The notes under the pieces are model-generated. The model had not been told where the DNA came from and ran no database searches. It worked only from the letters and a program-made list of their open reading frames with translations. Position numbers and translations under genes: made by a program. Below, piece after piece: positions 1 through 7,762 of a stretch of 8,133 nucleotides of DNA (the stretch's first letter is position 1; each line of letters starts with the position of its first letter). The stretch is from Burkholderiaceae bacterium (GTDB lineage Bacteria > Pseudomonadota > Gammaproteobacteria > Burkholderiales > Burkholderiaceae_C), in contig JALQVJ010000138.1 of NCBI GenBank assembly GCA_023260355.1, positions 1 to 8,133 of the forward strand, in the 5' to 3' direction.

Positions 1-68
1 AAGCGTCAGCCGAACCGCCGCCGATAACGTTGCCGTTTACGTCGGGGCTGAAAGCCAAAATGATGGGG
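1..68 (-). other. sequence that does not continue gshB
   Basis: After the codons for DHPE the DNA stops matching glutathione synthetase in every frame. The frame of the gene gives an Arg-rich tail and a stop. A second minus-strand frame stays open to the window edge and reads FSPDVNGNVIGGGSADA, a Gly-rich stretch I cannot assign to a family. The third frame hits a stop quickly. The segment may be the edge of a real rearrangement or insertion, or a chimeric join in the assembly. It is too short to tell which. Confidence 0.5.
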
Positions 69-464
69 TTCAGGATGATCACGCAGGGCGCGGGGATCGT
101 TGAACACGCGGGCACCTTCGCGCTGCGCTTGCTCTAGCAAGTGCGTGGCGTAGATGTACTCGGCGTCAAACGGGGGGTCTTTGCGCATGATGATGGCGTC
201 GAACGATGCCAAGCTGCGCAGCTGCGTTTCTTGGTCGTCGTACCAATCTGGCTTGGGCGTCGCCGGGCTGGGTTGAACCTCACGCAACGCAATGCGCAGA
301 CACGATGCCATGACAGGCTGACCGCTTTGCCACTGCATTTCGCTGGGGTGACAAAACCAGATGCCATGGCCGCGGGCCTGTGCCTCTCGCATCATGGCGT
401 AGGTCGAGTCTTTGTAGGGTTTGAAGGTCGACAAGGGGTCGGCCACAAATAAAAGTGATTTCAT
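6..464 (-). CDS. gshB: glutathione synthetase, N-terminal part only; broken or chimeric near the left edge
   Basis: GshB is the cytoplasmic ATP-grasp enzyme that joins gamma-glutamylcysteine to glycine, the second step of glutathione synthesis. The start chosen is the ATG at 464-462, which gives MKSLLFVADPLSTFKPYKDS, the typical GshB N-terminus; an in-frame ATG at 512 would add 16 residues unlike the family. Residues 1-132 fit the N-terminal prokaryotic GshB domain, including MRKDPPFD (93-100) and VFNDPRALRDHPE (120-132). The family would continue with a KLAI-like stretch and an ATP-grasp domain to about 315 residues. Here codon 133 onward reads 20 unrelated, Arg-rich residues to a TGA at 8-6. 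Neither other frame restores GshB, so this is not a simple one-base frameshift. It lies downstream of kup on the same strand, 127 bases away, so the two may be co-transcribed. The identity of the first 132 codons is secure; whether a working gene exists is not. Confidence 0.85.
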   Translation of the reverse strand: MKSLLFVADPLSTFKPYKDSTYAMMREAQARGHGIWFCHPSEMQWQSGQPVMASCLRIALREVQPSPATPKPDWYDDQETQLRSLASFDAIIMRKDPPFDAEYIYATHLLEQAQREGARVFNDPRALRDHPEPHHFGFQPRRKRQRYRRRFG

Positions 465-562
465 CTTGCCATTGTCGCCAAAACAGGCCCCTGACGTGTG
501 TCGCCGATTCAATCACCCGCAGGCGTCCCGAAGTCAACGCGCGGCCAGCCAGCCACCGACCC

Positions 563-584
563 GGGCCGCCACGATGGCGGACCC
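563..584. other. hairpin just after kup
   Basis: Arms CCGCCA and TGGCGG enclose a 3-base loop, and three further G-C pairs form outside a single bulged A. It sits 8 bases beyond the kup stop codon, in the 127-base gap before gshB. There is no run of T on either side, so it does not look like a standard intrinsic terminator. It could be an RNA-stabilising or processing hairpin between kup and gshB, or chance in GC-rich DNA. Confidence 0.3.
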
Positions 585-591
585 ATTCGCG

Positions 592-2460
592 TCAGAGGCT
601 GACTTTGCTGCCCAATTCGACCACAGCGTTATTGGGCAGGCGCAAAAAGTCCGCAGCGCCCGCGGCATTGCGGTGCATTTGCGCGAAGATCTTTTCACGC
701 CAAAACGCCATCTCGCCGCCAAGCGTCGGCGTCACCGTGTCTCGGGACAAGAAGTACGACGTCTGCATGGGGTCGATGTCATAACCAATGCCTTTCACCA
801 TGCTGAGTGCTTTGGGCACATCAGGGTCGTTCTTGAAGCCAAAGTTCAGTTCGACTTGCCAGCAGTCGTGACCCAGCGCTTGGATGTGGACTCGCTTGTC
901 CATGCCGATCCAAGGCACCTCGTGGTGCAAAACCGTCACAAACAGATTTTGCTCATGCAACACCTTGTTGTGCTTCAAGTTGTGCAGCAGAGCCGGCGGC
1001 ACCGTCACGTTGTCAGTGGTCAAAAACACGGCGGTGCCCTCAACCCGTGTCGGCGGCGATAGAAACACGGCGTCCAAAAAGGTGGGCAAATCAATGCCTT
1101 CCTCTTTTTGGCGCTTGGTCATCAGCTCGCGGCCGCGCTTCCAAGTCAGCATCAAAGCAAAGATAGCGCTGGCAATGGCGATGGGGAACCAGCCGCCTTC
1201 CATGAACTTCAGCAAGTTCGATGAGAAGAACAGCACGTCAATGATGAAAAACGCACCTGTTGCACCGACACACAACCACAGTGGATAGCGCCAGGAATAG
1301 CGAATCACAAAGTACGTCAGGACCGTCGTGATCAACATGTCCAAGGTCACTGCGATACCGTATGCCGCGGCTAAGTTTTCGCTGGAGCGGAACATCATCA
1401 CTGCCAACACAATGGCGGCGAACAGCCCCCAATTGACCAAGCCAATATAAATCTGGCCCGTGTCCTTGGTGCTGGTGTGTACGATCCGCATGCGGGGCAA
1501 AAACCCCATTTGGATGACTTGCTTGGTCACGCTGAATGCGCCACTGATCAGGGCTTGCGAGGCGATCACGGTGGCCATGGTGGCGAGCACGATCAAGGGC
1601 AGCACCATCCACTTGGGAGCCATCAAGAAGAAGGGGTTTTCCAGTGCTTTGGGGTTTGCCAATAGCAGGGCACCTTGGCCCATGTAGTTCAGGGTCAGGG
1701 ATGGCATGACCAGACCGAACCATGCCCAGCGAATCGGCTTGCGACCAAAGTGCCCCATGTCGGCGTACAAGGCTTCGGCGCCAGTGACGCACAGCACCAA
1801 CGCGCCCAACAAAAAGAATGCAACGCCAGGTTGCTCCCAAATGAATTGCAACGCATAAGTGGGCAGCAGCGCCATCAAGACGCTGGGGTTTTGGACGATT
1901 TGATGGATGCCCAAGCCAGCCAACACCAGAAACCAAATCAATGTCAGTGGTCCGAAAAACCGGCCGATTCCGCCCGTGCCGTACTTCTGCACCCAGAACA
2001 AAGTGAAGAGCACGGTCAGCGTCATGGGAATCACCCACGAGTGCAGGTTTTCGTTGAGGACCACCAGGCCCTCTGCTGCTGAAAGCACTGAAATGGCGGG
2101 CGTGATCACGCCGTCCCCATAGAACAGCGCCGTGCCGAAAATGCCCACCAGCATCAACACATGGCGCAAGCGGGGCTTGTCTTTGACAGCTTGCGATGCG
2201 AGTGCCAGCATCGCGACGAGCCCGCCTTCTCCGTGGTTGTCCGCGCGCAGCACCAAGGTGATGTACTTGAGTGAGACGATGACGGTCAGGGTCCAAAAGA
2301 AGAGCGACAAAATGCCCAACACGTTGTCGTGATTGAATGCCACAAAACCCGTGTCGAAGACTTCGCGAATCGCGTAAAGCACGCTGGTGCCGATATCGCC
2401 GTAGACCACGCCGAGCGCACCCAATGTCAGGGTCGCTAAAGAAGAAGAAGACTTTTGCAC
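592..2460 (-). CDS. kup: Kup potassium uptake permease
   Basis: Kup (KUP/HAK/KT family) is an inner-membrane potassium transporter thought to work as a K+/H+ symporter. The product is 622 residues, the usual length for bacterial Kup. Family signatures are clear: [13 protein letters not shown] (14-26), ADNHGEGG (73-80) and [18 protein letters not shown] (114-131). Many hydrophobic segments follow, as expected for about 12 transmembrane helices, then a soluble C-terminal region from roughly residue 450 ending in GSKVSL. The start is a GTG at 2460-2458; no ATG lies near it in frame and there is no clear Shine-Dalgarno, so the exact start is uncertain. Residue 27 is Val where most Kup proteins have Pro (GTSPLYA). 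The gene is divergent from proA and lies upstream of gshB on the same strand. No convincing promoter was found for it in the 274-base divergent region. Confidence 0.97.
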   Translation of the reverse strand: MQKSSSSLATLTLGALGVVYGDIGTSVLYAIREVFDTGFVAFNHDNVLGILSLFFWTLTVIVSLKYITLVLRADNHGEGGLVAMLALASQAVKDKPRLRHVLMLVGIFGTALFYGDGVITPAISVLSAAEGLVVLNENLHSWVIPMTLTVLFTLFWVQKYGTGGIGRFFGPLTLIWFLVLAGLGIHQIVQNPSVLMALLPTYALQFIWEQPGVAFFLLGALVLCVTGAEALYADMGHFGRKPIRWAWFGLVMPSLTLNYMGQGALLLANPKALENPFFLMAPKWMVLPLIVLATMATVIASQALISGAFSVTKQVIQMGFLPRMRIVHTSTKDTGQIYIGLVNWGLFAAIVLAVMMFRSSENLAAAYGIAVTLDMLITTVLTYFVIRYSWRYPLWLCVGATGAFFIIDVLFFSSNLLKFMEGGWFPIAIASAIFALMLTWKRGRELMTKRQKEEGIDLPTFLDAVFLSPPTRVEGTAVFLTTDNVTVPPALLHNLKHNKVLHEQNLFVTVLHHEVPWIGMDKRVHIQALGHDCWQVELNFGFKNDPDVPKALSMVKGIGYDIDPMQTSYFLSRDTVTPTLGGEMAFWREKIFAQMHRNAAGAADFLRLPNNAVVELGSKVSL

Positions 2461-2481
2461 AAATATGAAACCCGCAGCGCC

Positions 2482-2493
2482 GCCCCTAGGGGC
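2482..2493. other. 12-base perfect palindrome upstream of kup
   Basis: GCCCCTAGGGGC reads the same on both strands. It lies 22-33 bases upstream of the kup GTG start, a place where a regulator or an RNA hairpin in the kup leader could act. No known site is recognised in it. Confidence 0.3.
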
Positions 2494-2559
2494 CCTGCAC
2501 TGACGCGAAAGACCACGATCCTGCGCGATGGGTGAAGTAGTTCAAGCAATGGTGATTGT

Positions 2560-2573
2560 GCGCCGGAAGGCGC
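2560..2573. other. short hairpin in the kup-proA divergent region
   Basis: GCGCC and GGCGC arms enclose GGAA, a GNRA-type tetraloop if transcribed on the plus strand. It lies about 100 bases upstream of kup and upstream of the predicted proA promoter, so on current reading it would be in the kup leader, if anywhere. It has no T-run. A chance hairpin is possible in such GC-rich sequence. Confidence 0.2.
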
Positions 2574-2589
2574 GCGCCTGCACACCGAC

Positions 2590-2619
2590 TTGCATCCGCT
2601 AAGTGACATTGCGTATAAA
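2590..2619 (+). promoter_or_regulatory. probable sigma70-type promoter for proA
   Basis: TTGCAT at 2590-2595 and TATAAA at 2614-2619 are separated by 18 bases, a good match to housekeeping -35 and -10 elements. Transcription would begin near 2626, leaving a leader of about 110 bases before the proA ATG. This is the best promoter-like sequence in the divergent region. Confidence 0.5.
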
Positions 2620-2620
2620 T

Positions 2621-2636
2621 GTTGCAGTGCAGCAAC
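2621..2636. promoter_or_regulatory. inverted repeat at the predicted proA transcription start
   Basis: GTTGC and GCAAC arms flank AGTGCA, and TGCA occurs twice inside. It begins one base after the predicted -10 element and covers the expected start of transcription. This is where a repressor would bind, or it could form a hairpin at the mRNA 5' end. No regulator can be named. Confidence 0.3.
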
Positions 2637-2699
2637 GTGAATGCCGCTCACTTTCAAAAGCATAGCCCCTCGCACGGCCGCTGTGCGCCTGGCAGACCA

Positions 2700-2728
2700 C
2701 TGAATCTGTGGGCTGACAGTGCGACAAT
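2700..2728 (+). promoter_or_regulatory. weak second promoter candidate that would give a leaderless proA mRNA
   Basis: CTGAAT at 2700-2705 and GACAAT at 2723-2728 are 17 bases apart. The -10 element keeps the key A and final T, but the -35 is poor (3 of 6). Transcription would start at about 2735, the A of the proA ATG. The absence of a Shine-Dalgarno before that ATG fits this, but the match is weak. Confidence 0.2.
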
Positions 2729-2734
2729 ATCTGT

Positions 2735-4015
2735 ATGAATGCTCACGATATTCCCTCAATGATGGCGCATTGCGGTGCCCAAGCTCGGCTCGCGAGCACC
2801 GAGATGGCCAAGGCCAGCGCTCAGCGCAAAGCGAGCGCGTTGCGCTTGATCGCGCAGCGCTTGCGCGAGCAACGCCCGGCACTGCAAGCGGCGAATGCCG
2901 AAGACATCAAGGCTGCTCAAATGGCCGGCTTGCCAGTTCCTATGGTGGATCGACTCAAACTATCGGATGCGGCCTTGGAAACTTGCGCACAGGGTTGCGA
3001 GCAGTTGGCCAGCATGGCCGATGTCATCGGTGAAATTTCAGGAATGACCGAACAACCCAGTGGGATCCGCGTGGGCCAAATGCGCGTGCCTATTGGCGTC
3101 TTCGGCATGATCTACGAGAGCCGACCCAACGTGACGATTGAGGCCGCCAGTTTGGCGATCAAGAGCGGCAATGCTGTGATTTTGCGGGGCGGCTCCGAGG
3201 CCTTTCATTCCAACCAGGCGCTTGCGCAATTGGTATCTCAAGCCCTGAGCGACGCCGGGTTGCCAGCGGCGGCGGTGCAGTTGATCGGCACCACGGATCG
3301 GGCCGCCGTCGGCCAATTGATCGCCATGCCGGAGTACGTCGACGTCATCATCCCGCGCGGTGGCAAGGGTTTGATCGAGCGCATCAGCGCAGAGGCCAAA
3401 GTGCCTGTGATCAAACACTTGGACGGCAACTGCCACACCTATGTCGACGACCCCTGTGATATCGCGCAAGCGGTGGTGATCGCAGACAACGCGAAAACGC
3501 AAAAATACAGCCCCTGCAACGCCACCGAAAGTTTGTTGGTGGCGCGCGGTGTTGCGGCTGAATTCCTGCCAAAAATCGGTGCCATTTACGCCCAAAAAGG
3601 CGTGGAGATGCGCTGCTGTCCCGAGGCCAAGACGCTCTTGGCATCGGTGGAAGGAGCCACACTCAAAGACGCCACGGAAGACGACTGGTACGCCGAGTAT
3701 CTGGCTCCCATCATCGCGATCAAAGTGGTCGACGGCCTAGACGCGGCGATGGCGCACATCAACCATTACTCCAGCCATCACACCGAGGCCATTTTGACGA
3801 CCAACCATGTGCATGCCCAGCGATTTTTGCGTGAGGTTGATAGTTCAAGCGTCATCGTGAATGCAAGTACTCGCTTCGCTGATGGGTTTGAATATGGTTT
3901 GGGGGCAGAAATTGGCATTTCGACCGACAAATTCCATGCCCGCGGCCCGGTGGGTGTGTTGGGTCTCACATCGCTCAAGTACGTGGTGCTGGGTCAAGGT
4001 GAGATTCGGCAGTAG
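2735..4015 (+). CDS. proA: gamma-glutamyl phosphate reductase (glutamate-5-semialdehyde dehydrogenase)
   Basis: ProA reduces gamma-glutamyl phosphate with NADPH to glutamate-5-semialdehyde, the second step of proline synthesis from glutamate, in the cytoplasm. The product is 426 residues, close to the usual 415-430. Family signatures include the cofactor-domain stretch [20 protein letters not shown] (127-146) followed by ILRGGSEA (149-156), then PRGGKGLI (207-214), and the catalytic cysteine at residue 261 in [12 protein letters not shown]. The C-terminal [14 protein letters not shown] (404-417) is also typical. The ATG at 2735 gives a normal N-terminus but has no visible Shine-Dalgarno; ATGs at 2759 and 2762 are alternatives. 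proB is not in the window. gshA follows on the same strand after 127 bases; both genes draw on glutamate, but no shared regulation is visible. Confidence 0.97.
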   Translation: MNAHDIPSMMAHCGAQARLASTEMAKASAQRKASALRLIAQRLREQRPALQAANAEDIKAAQMAGLPVPMVDRLKLSDAALETCAQGCEQLASMADVIGEISGMTEQPSGIRVGQMRVPIGVFGMIYESRPNVTIEAASLAIKSGNAVILRGGSEAFHSNQALAQLVSQALSDAGLPAAAVQLIGTTDRAAVGQLIAMPEYVDVIIPRGGKGLIERISAEAKVPVIKHLDGNCHTYVDDPCDIAQAVVIADNAKTQKYSPCNATESLLVARGVAAEFLPKIGAIYAQKGVEMRCCPEAKTLLASVEGATLKDATEDDWYAEYLAPIIAIKVVDGLDAAMAHINHYSSHHTEAILTTNHVHAQRFLREVDSSSVIVNASTRFADGFEYGLGAEIGISTDKFHARGPVGVLGLTSLKYVVLGQGEIRQ

Positions 4016-4079
4016 CCAGAGGGGTTGCTGCAGGTCACTTGAATTGCCAAGCTTGACCCACATCTGTGACAAACTTCAA

Positions 4080-4096
4080 AGCGCCTTCAAGGCGCT
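4080..4096. other. hairpin between proA and gshA
   Basis: AGCGCC and GGCGCT arms enclose TTCAA. It lies about 65 bases after the proA stop and 46 bases before the gshA start. No T-run follows on the plus strand, so it is at best a weak terminator; it might be an attenuating or stabilising stem. A second, weaker GC stem (GCGGG with CCCGC) lies at 4111-4126. Confidence 0.3.
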
Positions 4097-4132
4097 CCCT
4101 AAATCGATTTGCGGGCCATGCCCCGCCTGAAA

Positions 4133-4137
4133 AGAGG
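4133..4137 (+). promoter_or_regulatory. ribosome binding site of gshA
   Basis: AGAGG lies 5 bases before the ATG at 4143. It supports this start over others in the frame. Confidence 0.6.
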
Positions 4138-4142
4138 TCGCA

Positions 4143-5438
4143 ATGGTCCCCCACTTGGTCACCGCACTCACTGGCCCAATCAACGAGTTAGAGCAACGCA
4201 TCCTCGAATCGATGCCCGCCATCGAGCGCTGGTTTCGGTTGGAGTGGATGGAGCACACGCCGCCGTTTTATTCCTCGGTCGACATCCGCAACGCAGGCTT
4301 CAAGCTGGCGCCGGTTGACACCAACTTGTTTCCTGCAGGTTGGAACAACCTGACAGAGGAAATGCTGCCGCTGGCTGTGCAGGCCGCGATGGCGGCCATC
4401 GAAAAGATTTGTCCAGAGGCCAAGAATCTGTTGTTGGTGCCCGAGAACCACACGCGCAACACCTTCTATTTGTCCAACGTAGCGCAGTTGCAGCGCATAT
4501 TCAACCAAGCCGGTTTGAACGTGCGCTTGGGCAGCTTGAACCCTGAGATTACCGAAGAGACAACACTGAGTTTGCCCAACGGCGAAAGCATCACGTTAGC
4601 GCCGCTGCAACGCGATGGGCGCCGTCTGACGCTGAAGAACTTTGATCCATGCACCGTCTTGCTCAACAACGACTTGAGCGCCGGCACGCCCGGGATTCTT
4701 GAGAACATGCACGAGCAGTTTTTGCTGCCTCCTTTGCATGCAGGCTGGTCTGTGCGTCGCAAATCGAACCACTTTGCGGCCTATGACGAGGTCGCAAAGA
4801 ATTTTGGCAAGCTCATTGGGGTCGACCCCTGGCTTATCAACCCGATGTTCCACACGACCACCGGACTCGATTTTTCTCAAGGTGCGGGGGTCGACGTGCT
4901 CCAACACGAAGTCGACAGTTTGCTCACCAAAATCAAGCGCAAGTACAAAGACTACGGCATCAACGAAGATCCCTTCGTGGTTGTGAAAGCCGACAACGGC
5001 ACCTATGGGATGGGCATCATGGTGGTGCGCGACGCCAAAGAGCTCGACACCCTGAACCGCAAGACGCGCAACAAAATGAGCGTGATCAAAGACGGCCAGA
5101 CGGTGTCTGATGTCATCATCCAAGAGGGGGTGCTGACGCACGAGCAAATCAACGATGCCGTGGCGGAGCCAGTGGTCTACATGATGGATCGTTACGTTGT
5201 TGGCGGCTTCTACCGGGTGCACGCCGACAAGGGTATCGACGAAAACCTCAACGCCCCAGGCGCATCATTCGTGCCTTTGGCGTTCGAACAAAGTGCCCAC
5301 CTGCCACAGCCAGGCAAAGCGCCAGGCGCGAGTGTGCCGAATCGGTTTTATATGTACGGTGTGGTTGGGCGCCTGGCGATGCTCGCTGCCAGCTATGAGT
5401 TGGAGCAAACCGACCCCAACGCCGAAGACTACGATTGA
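4143..5438 (+). CDS. gshA: glutamate-cysteine ligase, Acidithiobacillus (ferrooxidans) type
   Basis: This enzyme joins glutamate and cysteine through the gamma-carboxyl group using ATP, the first and usually rate-setting step of glutathione synthesis. At 431 residues it matches the form of glutamate-cysteine ligase first noted in Acidithiobacillus ferrooxidans and common in Betaproteobacteria, which is distinct from the E. coli GshA type. Characteristic stretches are SSVDIRNAGFKLAPVDTNLF (44-63), the PENHTRN segment (100-106), RRKSNHF (205-211) and the Gly-rich VKADNGTYGMG (281-291), likely part of the nucleotide-binding site. The N-terminus is supported by an AGAGG site. It follows proA on the same strand. 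The partner gshB is on the other strand beyond kup, so the two steps of the pathway are in separate transcription units. A strong bidirectional terminator follows 24 bases after the stop. Confidence 0.95.
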   Translation: MVPHLVTALTGPINELEQRILESMPAIERWFRLEWMEHTPPFYSSVDIRNAGFKLAPVDTNLFPAGWNNLTEEMLPLAVQAAMAAIEKICPEAKNLLLVPENHTRNTFYLSNVAQLQRIFNQAGLNVRLGSLNPEITEETTLSLPNGESITLAPLQRDGRRLTLKNFDPCTVLLNNDLSAGTPGILENMHEQFLLPPLHAGWSVRRKSNHFAAYDEVAKNFGKLIGVDPWLINPMFHTTTGLDFSQGAGVDVLQHEVDSLLTKIKRKYKDYGINEDPFVVVKADNGTYGMGIMVVRDAKELDTLNRKTRNKMSVIKDGQTVSDVIIQEGVLTHEQINDAVAEPVVYMMDRYVVGGFYRVHADKGIDENLNAPGASFVPLAFEQSAHLPQPGKAPGASVPNRFYMYGVVGRLAMLAASYELEQTDPNAEDYD

Positions 5439-5458
5439 CCGCACGGCGCTTGGAACGA

Positions 5459-5495
5459 AAACAAAAAAGGAGGCCTTGGCCTCCTTTTTTGATGG
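5459..5495 (+). repeat. 37-base perfect direct repeat, left copy
   Basis: Thirty-seven bases, from AAAC through the terminator stem to TTTTTTGATGG, are identical to 8006-8042 in the same orientation. The identity goes beyond the hairpin on both sides (AAAC on the left, GATGG on the right) and breaks at once outside. The two copies bracket the lipoprotein and exported-protein genes. Confidence 0.95.
5463..5490. terminator. bidirectional intrinsic terminator between gshA and the secreted-protein gene
   Basis: A6, the stem GGAGGC, loop CTTG, stem GCCTCC, then T6: a symmetrical hairpin with an A-run on one side and a T-run on the other, so it can stop transcription from both directions. It lies between two converging genes, gshA ending at 5438 and the exported-protein gene ending at 5506. 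It is part of a longer 37-base direct repeat. Confidence 0.93.
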
Positions 5496-5505
5496 GTGCG
5501 CTGCT

Positions 5506-7734
5506 CTATTGGACGACACCGTGGATCACAGCCGGGGCCGCATCGAAATCAACGTCTCCGTAACCCCCGGGGTAAAAAGATGTATTGGATGCATTAGAAG
5601 GGTCTGTAGCATCCGAGGCATCATTGAGTGACACTCCCGCAGGCAAGTCTGACAAGCTACCGAGCGTGATGCCGAGGTTTTGCGCACTGTCGTTCACCTT
5701 TGCAAACCTGATTTCAGACTCAAGGCCTTTGACGTATTTGGTCTCGCCACCGATCACCACAGTTGCGCCGTCCGCGATTGCAAAAGCAGGCACCCAACGA
5801 GTATTGGGTCCGCAACTGGTTTCTTCATTGGTGTCACTGGCAAAGCATTTGCCTGGAATTCCATGCAATTCGCCAAAGCCTTGGTACTGAAGATACATTG
5901 TCGTTCCTGCAAACTCGCCGTATGCAGCCCCGGTTGGGACGACATATTCAGCGCGCAAGGGGGCCGTGAATGACACGTAACCGGTGCTGGATCTTAGAAA
6001 CGATGCGGTATTCCAGTCCTGCGGCCCAGTTTCCCAGATGTAATAGGTATCTATGCCTGCACTCCCGTCCGTCACCTTGTGTTCACAGTACTTGTTTGAG
6101 TTACACGTGATGTCGGTCAAGTCGCTCGCATCGATCAGAGCACCTGTGCGAATACCCCATTTGTAGCTCTGCCAGTCTGTCAAATTGGAGTTGATTGCTG
6201 CAAGACCCACGACGCCGCTGCCATCATTCAATTCGTAGGTGGCGCCATTCCATGTGTACGCTACGATATCCCCTTGGGGAGTATCTCCCCACCGGTTCTG
6301 TGTATTTGTCGTGTACGGAGAGTTGTTGCCGTTGAAAGCTGAAAGCGTATTGAAGGTCATGCAGTCGCGTACACATCTAAGCGATGCGGGCACAGTGGCG
6401 TCACCCGGCTTTACCGTTTCTTGTGAGTGATAAGTCACACTCCCGCTGCCACTTGCGACGACGCTGGAAGGGATTGAGATTTGTGCACCTAGAGCTTCCG
6501 ACCATGCGTTAATCCCCCAGTTGTTTGTTTTCGAGTTCATGTCTGACGGCGTCAGATTGACAGGGGTGCCCAGCTTTGTGAGATAACAGCCATTGCTGTC
6601 GCAAGCGTTTTTGTGTGTCACCACAAATTTAGTTTGCGCCTCATTCCAATTCAGCTGGTATTCCAGCCAATCACTTGTGGCTCCAGTAACGTCTTGCATC
6701 CACAACCTGAATGGCAATTTGTCCATCGCGGCCAGTGTGATACTCGCTCTAGTGTGTTTTGTCAGTCGACCACTGGTTTTGTGTACTGTGTAGCTGTTGT
6801 CCTGCTTGTCTTTCACCGTGTCGCCGTCAGACAGCGCTGTTGGCATCCAAATGCCCCAGTATCCAGCCCAGCCGTATTCGCCCGCGGAGTTGATGATGTT
6901 GAAGCCAGGTTGACCGGCCTCAAATCGACTGCCGTCTTGGTTGTACACCCCGTAGCGCCAAGTTGATTTCTTAGCGTTTGCGCGGCTTCGAGAAAAACAG
7001 TGCTCATTGACCCCGTTTGTTCGGCAGAAGTAATTGGCGTTGTAACCAAACCGAAAGTTCACCGATGTCACGCTTCCGTTAGTCCAAACAGGGGCCTGAA
7101 CAGCACCGGCGCCAGAGTCTCCGGATGTATTCAAATACATTTTGGTCTCTTCGACAGACCCACCCCAGTCACCTGACTCGGCGAAAGAGACTGATTGACC
7201 ACTGGCAGATACATAACCCTTGAAGAACTGGCCGTTTGTACTGGGGTCGACGGATGCATATCGCAATATCATTTCCCCGTTGGGCGCCGCACTAGATGGT
7301 GCTGCAGATGCCTCAGCGTAAAAGTAGGTCGGCATCACGTCGCCATCGTCATTGCGTACTTCGGCGTGCCCTTTAACGATTTGTGGGCTGTTGTTGTCTG
7401 CGCGTGTGGAGGTCAGGTGCATGCGTGTGTATGAGACGGACGAGCCGCCCGAACTCGATGTGCTGGCATTGGCATCGCCGCGCGAGCTGTCGCATTTGGC
7501 TTCATCAATGAATGCGACGAACCCACCCTGATTGACCATTGCATCTGCACGCGTCGAAGCCATAAAGCACAAAAGCTGGTTTGCTGTTGCGATAGCTTCG
7601 GTGGACTGGTCTTGCACCCACTCATTTTGCGGATCGGTAACGTAGGGGCCGGAGGTGGGCGGGGCTGCGAATACTGTGCCGGTCGTCAGCAACGTGGACA
7701 AGATCAGATGTCGGCGGGCGGATTTCGTGTACAT
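5506..7734 (-). CDS. exported, disulfide-rich protein of unknown function with duplicated domains
   Basis: I do not recognise a named family. The open frame extends to 7854, but the start is placed at the ATG at 7734-7732 because AAGGAG lies 7 bases upstream and translation then opens with a signal peptide: MYTKSARRHLILSTLLTTG, ending VFA before APP, with cleavage likely after residue 23. The twin Arg at 7-8 resembles a Tat signal but lacks the full motif. The product is 742 residues. It has exactly 12 cysteines, which fall into six near pairs: 56/81, 237/246, 378/383, 454/458, 544/550 and 630/641. That suggests local disulfides and a periplasmic, surface or secreted location. It is rich in Gly, Ser, Thr, Asn, Trp and Tyr, suggesting beta structure, with no transmembrane segment after the signal. 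WGI occurs at 293, 406 and 526, and two halves share ordered motifs (see findings). A 48-residue lipoprotein gene lies 28 bases upstream in the same unit. Confidence 0.85.
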   Translation of the reverse strand: MYTKSARRHLILSTLLTTGTVFAAPPTSGPYVTDPQNEWVQDQSTEAIATANQLLCFMASTRADAMVNQGGFVAFIDEAKCDSSRGDANASTSSSGGSSVSYTRMHLTSTRADNNSPQIVKGHAEVRNDDGDVMPTYFYAEASAAPSSAAPNGEMILRYASVDPSTNGQFFKGYVSASGQSVSFAESGDWGGSVEETKMYLNTSGDSGAGAVQAPVWTNGSVTSVNFRFGYNANYFCRTNGVNEHCFSRSRANAKKSTWRYGVYNQDGSRFEAGQPGFNIINSAGEYGWAGYWGIWMPTALSDGDTVKDKQDNSYTVHKTSGRLTKHTRASITLAAMDKLPFRLWMQDVTGATSDWLEYQLNWNEAQTKFVVTHKNACDSNGCYLTKLGTPVNLTPSDMNSKTNNWGINAWSEALGAQISIPSSVVASGSGSVTYHSQETVKPGDATVPASLRCVRDCMTFNTLSAFNGNNSPYTTNTQNRWGDTPQGDIVAYTWNGATYELNDGSGVVGLAAINSNLTDWQSYKWGIRTGALIDASDLTDITCNSNKYCEHKVTDGSAGIDTYYIWETGPQDWNTASFLRSSTGYVSFTAPLRAEYVVPTGAAYGEFAGTTMYLQYQGFGELHGIPGKCFASDTNEETSCGPNTRWVPAFAIADGATVVIGGETKYVKGLESEIRFAKVNDSAQNLGITLGSLSDLPAGVSLNDASDATDPSNASNTSFYPGGYGDVDFDAAPAVIHGVVQ

Positions 7735-7741
7735 CGGTAGA

Positions 7742-7747
7742 CTCCTT
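7742..7747 (-). promoter_or_regulatory. ribosome binding site of the exported protein
   Basis: AAGGAG on the minus strand, 7 bases before the ATG at 7734. It decides this start over the upstream ATG at 7854, whose extra 40 residues are an out-of-frame reading of the lipoprotein gene. Confidence 0.8.
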
Positions 7748-7762
7748 AAATTCCAAGGACAC

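Noticed and set aside
421..1062. A 213-codon open frame on the plus strand
   Set aside because: Antisense to kup and the start of gshB, with a His/Arg/Val-rich translation, no ribosome binding site and no recognisable domain.
1238..2296. A 352-codon open frame on the minus strand inside kup
   Set aside because: It overlaps the well-supported kup frame completely; its Arg/His-rich translation is typical of an out-of-frame reading of GC-rich coding DNA.
2438..2452. Run of four TCT codons at the start of kup, considered as a phase-variable repeat
   Set aside because: The repeat unit is three bases and only four copies long, so slippage would change only the number of serines and not the frame.
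2436..2882. A 148-codon minus-strand open frame over the kup-proA spacer
   Set aside because: Overlaps the start of both proA and kup; the translation is Arg/Ser/Ala-rich with no family resemblance.
3038..3595. A 185-codon minus-strand open frame
   Set aside because: Antisense shadow of proA, low-complexity translation.
4596..5222. A 208-codon minus-strand open frame
   Set aside because: Antisense shadow of gshA; the His/Val-rich translation is a typical mirror of a GC-rich gene.
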